Assembly: GCA_964408085.1 (NCBI GenBank)
Contig: CAYOYB010000009.1
Span: 22,133-86,132, forward strand
DNA length: 64,000 nt
Direction: 5' to 3'
Source of the DNA: CAJLIR01 sp964408085
GTDB taxonomy: Bacteria > Bacillota_I > Bacilli_A > RF39 > UBA660
The position numbers and the translations under genes were made by a program. Each line of letters starts with the position of its first letter. Position 1 is the first letter of the stretch. The notes beneath the pieces are model-generated. The model did no database searches. It was not told the origin of the DNA and saw only the letters and a list, made by a program, of their open reading frames with translations. Below, piece by piece: positions 60,302 to 64,000 of this stretch.

Positions 60302-60924
60302 TTTATTTCCTCCATAACTTTTTTAACTGGACCATATGTTTTTCTATAACCATCAATAAGTCCATATTTATTTATAGCTTCAATATGTTTTTTAGTAGGA
60401 TAACCTTTATGTAAAGCAAAACCATACTCAGGATATTTTTTATCTAATTCATACATCATCCTATCACGAGTTACTTTCGCAATTACACTAGAAGCCGCAA
60501 TACTAATGCTTTTAGCGTCTCCTTTTATTATTGATGTACTTGGAATATCTAAATCAGGTAGAGGCATCGCATCAACTAATACATGCTCTAAATTAATTTG
60601 TTCACGAACTTTTTTTATAGCTATCATCATCGCTTTACGACTAGCCTCATATATATTAATTTCATCTATTTCCTCTGGTGTTACAGAACCAATTCCATAA
60701 GCAATACAATTATTAATTATATAATCATAAAATAAATCACGTTTTTTTTCACTTAATTTCTTAGAATCAGTTAAACCTTCTAAAACAAAAGACTTAGGTA
60801 AAACAACGCAAGCAGCTACGACATCACCTACTAATGGTCCACGTCCAACCTCATCAACTCCACCAATAAATTTTATACCAGTATCATACAATTCATTTTC
60901 ATATTTATATAAATCATTATCCAT
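60298..60924 (-). CDS. rnhB: Ribonuclease HII
   Basis: Cuts RNA in RNA-DNA hybrids and removes single ribonucleotides from DNA. It has 208 residues: FIGGVDEVGRGPLVGDVVAA with the first catalytic Asp-Glu pair, LTDSKKLSEKKRD, VDAMPLPD, ISIAASSVIAKVTRDRMM with the catalytic Asp, and YPEYGFALHKGYPTKKH. ATG at 60924 is preferred over GTG at 60936 because GGTG stands before it. Extended -10 promoter at 60942-60971. First gene of a three-gene operon. Confidence 0.95.
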   Translation of the reverse strand: MDNDLYKYENELYDTGIKFIGGVDEVGRGPLVGDVVAACVVLPKSFVLEGLTDSKKLSEKKRDLFYDYIINNCIAYGIGSVTPEEIDEINIYEASRKAMMIAIKKVREQINLEHVLVDAMPLPDLDIPSTSIIKGDAKSISIAASSVIAKVTRDRMMYELDKKYPEYGFALHKGYPTKKHIEAINKYGLIDGYRKTYGPVKKVMEEIK

Positions 60925-60941
60925 AGTATTCACCATTGTTT

Positions 60942-60971
60942 ATTATACCATGTTGCTAGAAAGGAATGCAA
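60942..60971 (-). promoter_or_regulatory. rnhB operon promoter
   Basis: TTGCAT (60966-60971), 18 bases, extended TGGTATAAT with -10 core at 60942-60947, minus strand. Confidence 0.62.
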
Positions 60972-60982
60972 ATGGATAAAAA

Positions 60983-61024
60983 GAAAAAAGTATATTTTTA
61001 TGGTTATTACCAAATATACTTTTA
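60983..61024 (-). terminator. Terminator of the CapA-like gene
   Basis: Stem of about twelve pairs, AAAAGTATATTT with AAATATACTTTT, 13-base loop, then a T-rich tail on the minus strand. Confidence 0.78.
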
Positions 61025-61038
61025 AATTAAATATACCA

Positions 61039-62202
61039 TTAATCTACATAATGAAAATTGTTACTATGGTCATTAACTAATTTTAAAACTTTTTCTTTTT
61101 CTTCGCCTTCTAAAACGGTTGGCTGAAAATTATTTATATAATCAACTGAAGAAATTGAAATAGGAATTAATTTTAAATTAGAGTCTATATACTCATCATC
61201 CTCAAAATTAAATGTTACTTGCGCAATCATAGATTGTTTATCAGATGGATTACTATGTCCACCATAGCAGAAATTACCTAATGAATAGATAATATATTTA
61301 TCATTATACTCCTCTATACCTTGTAAAATATGTGGATGATGTCCAACAATTAAATCTGCTCCATTATCAATTGCGTAATGCGCTAATTCTTGTTTTGTTG
61401 AATCAAAATCATAATTATATTCAATTCCTCCATGTAAAATTATAATTTTTATATCAACATCATTTTCTTCAAAATATTCTAAAGCATTATCTATCTCATT
61501 TTTAGTATAAAGATTAAAGGCTTTAAAACCAGCAAAACCAAATTTTATATTATTTATTTCTTCAATATGAAAATTAGTATTATCAAAGTAAGCAATATTA
61601 TTATCATTTAAAACATTAACAGTATCATTATAACCATCAGTACCATAATCTCTAATATGATTATTTGATAAATTAGCGGCTTCTACACTACCACTAGTTA
61701 ATATATTAATATAATCTTTTCTTCCCTTAAATATAAATGGTTTTTGTTCAGGAATATTATTAGAATCAGTAAGTGGTCCCTCTAAATTTACGACAGTATA
61801 GTCGTCATTTTCAAATATTTCTTTTACATTTTTAAAATAATACTCATAGTCTTGTTGTTCGTCAAATAAAACATCAAAGGCTCTATTTTTGCTTGCTAAA
61901 TAAGTACCTAGGGTACAATCACCTGTAAAACTAATTGTAACTGAATCTTTTGTTATTATTGATTCTTCAATTACATTTGTAGTAAGATCACTTTCAGAAA
62001 ATTTAGCATCTTTTGAATCTAAAGATTCTTGATTATCAATTATAGTCCCAGAATATTTATCAGTATCTAAGTTTTCACTTACTACTGTACTAGTTGCTTG
62101 AAATTTATTATCAATACTTTCATCAATTTGTTTGCAAGATGTTAAAGAAATTGTTGCTAAAAGAGCAGTAACACCAAAGTATGCTTTCAAAAATTTTTTC
62201 AT
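61039..62202 (-). CDS. CapA-family lipoprotein (PGA_cap metallophosphatase-like)
   Basis: The 387-residue lipoprotein has a signal peptide with LTSC (Cys23) and a Ser/Asp-rich spacer, then a CapA fold. Metal-binding motifs are SFTGDCTLG, VVNLEGPLTD, LSNNHIRDYG, ILHGGIEYN and GHHPHILQGIEEY, all typical of the poly-gamma-glutamate CapA/PGA_cap family. No capB or capC is near, so capsule synthesis is not implied; such stand-alone homologues are common surface metallo-proteins. ATG at 62202 is chosen after GGGGTT. Probably outward-facing. Confidence 0.86.
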   Translation of the reverse strand: MKKFLKAYFGVTALLATISLTSCKQIDESIDNKFQATSTVVSENLDTDKYSGTIIDNQESLDSKDAKFSESDLTTNVIEESIITKDSVTISFTGDCTLGTYLASKNRAFDVLFDEQQDYEYYFKNVKEIFENDDYTVVNLEGPLTDSNNIPEQKPFIFKGRKDYINILTSGSVEAANLSNNHIRDYGTDGYNDTVNVLNDNNIAYFDNTNFHIEEINNIKFGFAGFKAFNLYTKNEIDNALEYFEENDVDIKIIILHGGIEYNYDFDSTKQELAHYAIDNGADLIVGHHPHILQGIEEYNDKYIIYSLGNFCYGGHSNPSDKQSMIAQVTFNFEDDEYIDSNLKLIPISISSVDYINNFQPTVLEGEEKEKVLKLVNDHSNNFHYVD

Positions 62203-62304
62203 ACTATAACCCCCATTTGTGCTTGCTATTATAGCATTAACAAATAAGAAAGTCAAAAGAAAAAACAGATTTTTTATTATTGTGCTATATTAAAAAATAT
62301 ATGA

Positions 62305-62310
62305 TATAAT
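62305..62310 (+). promoter_or_regulatory. Extended -10 promoter of the gene at 62332
   Basis: TGATATAAT with core at 62305-62310; no good -35. GGGAGG follows, 12 bases before the ATG. Confidence 0.45.
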
Positions 62311-62331
62311 GATCATAAGGGAGGTTTTAAA

Positions 62332-62964
62332 ATGAAAATATCTTTTGAAGAAAGTTTTGTTTTATCAACATATTTAGAATTATTTAATCGTTGTTATAAT
62401 TTAGAAGATAAAAGAAAATATAATGCAGATCCACAAATATTAGTAAGACATATAGAGATGCATAATGTTATCTTTTTATTGCAAAATTTATTGCAAGCTT
62501 TGGGAATCACTTCTGAATATAGTTTTTCATGGAATTTGAAAGGACCATATTCGCCAGGTTTAGAAAATTTATTAAATAATATAGATAAAAAAGAAACTGC
62601 TGTTGAAAACTTTTATGAAGAATATAATAGCAAAAGAAATAATTTTTATTGTAATCGTAAACAACAATTACAAGAACTTTTATATTATTTGGAAGATTTT
62701 CAAATAGAAAAAATAGTTGTGGCTAGTGTAACTTTAGAAAACATATTAAAAGAAGAATTTGGTAGTGAGATTCTTGCTGGAATGATTTATCTTGAAAAAA
62801 ATATTTTTCCACATACAGATTTATCAACAATTGTTGCAGAATTAAATAAAAGAGGATATTTCCCTACCCCTCAATTAGCTGAAACTATTTGGAAAGATTT
62901 AGAAATAATAGGAATTAGGGATTCTGAAGTTAAAAGAGTTTACCAAAAAAGTAAGGATGCTTGA
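62332..62964 (+). CDS. Hypothetical helical protein with GPYSPGL motif
   Basis: A 210-residue soluble, largely helical protein. The segment FSWNLKGPYSPGLENLL resembles the W-x-x-GPYS motif found in winged-helix, phage-associated proteins of the Panacea type, but the rest does not match well enough to name it. Later blocks include QLQELLYYLEDFQIEKIVVAS and LEKNIFPHTDLSTIVAELNKRGYFPTP. GGGAGG lies a few bases before the ATG. It is transcribed alone. No adjacent toxin gene is visible. Confidence 0.6.
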   Translation: MKISFEESFVLSTYLELFNRCYNLEDKRKYNADPQILVRHIEMHNVIFLLQNLLQALGITSEYSFSWNLKGPYSPGLENLLNNIDKKETAVENFYEEYNSKRNNFYCNRKQQLQELLYYLEDFQIEKIVVASVTLENILKEEFGSEILAGMIYLEKNIFPHTDLSTIVAELNKRGYFPTPQLAETIWKDLEIIGIRDSEVKRVYQKSKDA

Positions 62965-62985
62965 AAAAATATATTAAAAATTTTT

Positions 62986-63012
62986 AATGTATAGAAATCT
63001 ATACATTTTTTA
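62986..63012 (+). terminator. Terminator of the gene at 62332
   Basis: Perfect ten-base-pair stem AATGTATAGA (62986-62995) with TCTATACATT (62998-63007), two-base loop, T6. Confidence 0.78.
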
Positions 63013-63016
63013 ATTA

Positions 63017-63044
63017 ACAAAAAAGCAATCATTACTTAGATTGC
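63017..63044 (-). terminator. Terminator of the methyltransferase remnant
   Basis: Stem GCAATC with GATTGC, then T6 on the minus strand. It overlaps the last codons of the remnant. Confidence 0.65.
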
Positions 63045-63127
63045 CATTTAGAAATTCCTATTCCATCTCCAATAGAATAAAATTTAGTTTCAAATTCTTG
63101 GTTATTTTCTAAAAATTCAATATAATT
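63032..63127 (-). pseudogene. C-terminal remnant of an O-methyltransferase (YrrM/TrmR-like)
   Basis: The 31-codon open end reads NYIEFLENNQEFETKF then YSIGDGIGISKWQSK and TAA, with its own terminator. The F-E-T-x-x-x-x-I-G-D-G-[IL]-x-[IV]-S-K pattern is the usual end of the YrrM/TrmR O-methyltransferase family. A stop codon lies immediately upstream, right where the Rpn-nuclease gene ends. No start or catalytic part remains. This is a deletion or insertion scar: the gene body seems to have been replaced by the Rpn gene. Confidence 0.65.
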
Positions 63128-63134
63128 TTATATT

Positions 63135-63950
63135 TTATTGATATAAACTACTTACTTGTTCATAAGTTAACCCTGTTACATCTACTATAAAATCAATATC
63201 AAAATTTTTATTTATTAAATTTTTAGCCATCTTATTTTTTTCTTGGCTAATTCCCTCCTTTTTTCCAACCTCAAGACCATCCTCATAAGCACTTTCATAA
63301 TGTTCTGTTTCATTCATCATTAATTTTTCAATATCTTCCATTTTTTTATACTCCTCACTATCCAAATTATATTGTTTTATTTCTTCCAATATTTCTTTAT
63401 ATATTTTACTTGTAATTATTTTTTTTAATACATCAATATCTTTACAATTAAATAAATTTACTAATTCATAATATTTATTACTATTATTAGTAATATCTAC
63501 CTTTGATAAGTCAAAAATGTTATACTCTAATTTTTTAGTAAATACTTCATTTTTTATTTTTAATCTAACTTTATTTCTTACATCATTTTTAAATAACTTA
63601 TAATTTATTATCGCATATACTTTAATATTCCTTAATTTATTATAATCCTCCCCTTTACTTAAACAATGATTAGCTATTATATTAGAAGAATAAAATAATA
63701 ATCTATCTTTAAAATTATGTCTATCTAAATTCTGTAATTCTAAAATAACTATTTCATCATCTATTTCTAATAATAAATCAACTATTCCTGCCTTATCACT
63801 TTTATTTACTTTTACTAATGTAGTATTTAAATGATTAATATTTTTTGCTTTAACATCAAATAAATCTAATAATAATTGTTTTAAATATAATTTATTACTA
63901 AATATCTTTTTAAATAAATAATCATTTTCTAATGTATAAAACTTTTTCAT
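63135..63950 (-). CDS. Rpn-family recombination-promoting nuclease (PD-(D/E)XK)
   Basis: A 271-residue protein starting KKFYTLENDYLFKKIFSNK, with the nuclease motif Asp58 and Glu71-x-Gln73 (VDLLLEIDDEIVILELQN) typical of PDDEXK_2 Rpn proteins, which are often mis-called transposases. The tail YESAYEDGLEVGKKEGISQEKNKMAKNLI is the variable helical tail of these proteins. They often occur in many copies and vary by recombination between tails. Its stop is next to the methyltransferase remnant, which hints at insertion there. Only one copy is seen in the window. Confidence 0.85.
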   Translation of the reverse strand: MKKFYTLENDYLFKKIFSNKLYLKQLLLDLFDVKAKNINHLNTTLVKVNKSDKAGIVDLLLEIDDEIVILELQNLDRHNFKDRLLFYSSNIIANHCLSKGEDYNKLRNIKVYAIINYKLFKNDVRNKVRLKIKNEVFTKKLEYNIFDLSKVDITNNSNKYYELVNLFNCKDIDVLKKIITSKIYKEILEEIKQYNLDSEEYKKMEDIEKLMMNETEHYESAYEDGLEVGKKEGISQEKNKMAKNLINKNFDIDFIVDVTGLTYEQVSSLYQ

Positions 63951-64000
63951 AATGTTACTTTATAGTTAAATTATATATTATATTTTTTACGACGTCAATA

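Noticed and set aside
61039..62202. Poly-gamma-glutamate capsule locus
   Set aside because: Only a CapA-like protein is present; capB, capC and capE are absent.
63135..63950. Transposase or insertion sequence
   Set aside because: The protein has the Rpn PD-(D/E)XK signature, and no terminal inverted repeats or target duplication were seen around it.

Overview
The window comes from the chromosome of a very AT-rich, low-GC Gram-positive (Bacillota) bacterium that uses the standard bacterial code: TGA is used as a stop, for example at the response regulator end near 10507, and tryptophan is TGG. Three spore markers (SspI-like at 9006, YjcZ-like at 15039, CotE-like at 43110) point to an endospore former. 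The MurE ligase carries the DNPR motif of meso-diaminopimelate enzymes. The oxygen-sensitive class III ribonucleotide reductase beside a superoxide reductase points to an anaerobe. An uncultured gut Bacilli or Erysipelotrichia-like lineage fits, but I cannot place it further.

Layout. 1-5.3 kb: murF-murE and a membrane-anchored HEWVH metallopeptidase. 5.3-9.2 kb: asnB with a frameshifted polytopic membrane gene, then sspI. 9.2-14.5 kb: a two-component system, a thymidylate kinase remnant, a two-domain ThyX-like gene and an ftsW-type SEDS gene. 14.6-20.3 kb: small and surface proteins, peptide deformylase, an arylsulfotransferase-like protein and a methyltransferase. 20.5-29.4 kb: DUF2000, smc, a lipoprotein resembling a pilin head, two GNAT enzymes, two flavoproteins, tRNA-Glu(CUC) and tRNA-Gln(CUG). 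29.5-33.8 kb: DUF212, recO-DUF1653-yqzL-era, with yqzL only 28 codons. 33.4-36.5 kb: a very large prepilin and a lipoprotein. 36.7-41.8 kb: tsf, rpsB (with an unusual C-terminal tail and a structured leader), then rseP-cdsA-uppS. 42.5-49 kb: khpA-rpsP, cotE, a lipoprotein and an ABC transporter. 50.3-53.9 kb: an anaerobic nrd operon whose glycyl-radical segment is a separate gene, followed by nrdG and superoxide reductase. 54.2-61 kb: a PdaC-like deacetylase, parE, pduL, a metallo-hydrolase and rnhB. 61-64 kb: CapA-like lipoprotein, a helical protein, a methyltransferase remnant and an Rpn-family nuclease.

How the genes work together. Much of the window is housekeeping: cell wall (murE, murF, ftsW, uppS, deacetylase), membrane (cdsA, rseP), translation (rpsB, tsf, rpsP, era, def, tRNAs) and DNA maintenance (smc, recO, parE, rnhB, nrdD). 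Promoters are often clear TTGNNN-17-TATAAT types. At smc, rpsP and parE the -35 box lies inside the upstream gene's terminator hairpin and the U-tract forms the spacer. No CRISPR array, prophage, insertion sequence or defence island was seen.

The most unusual items are the split class III ribonucleotide reductase, the pilin-head fold reused in a lipoprotein, the S2 protein with a Rho-N-like tail, and the metallopeptidase with a degenerate internal duplication.
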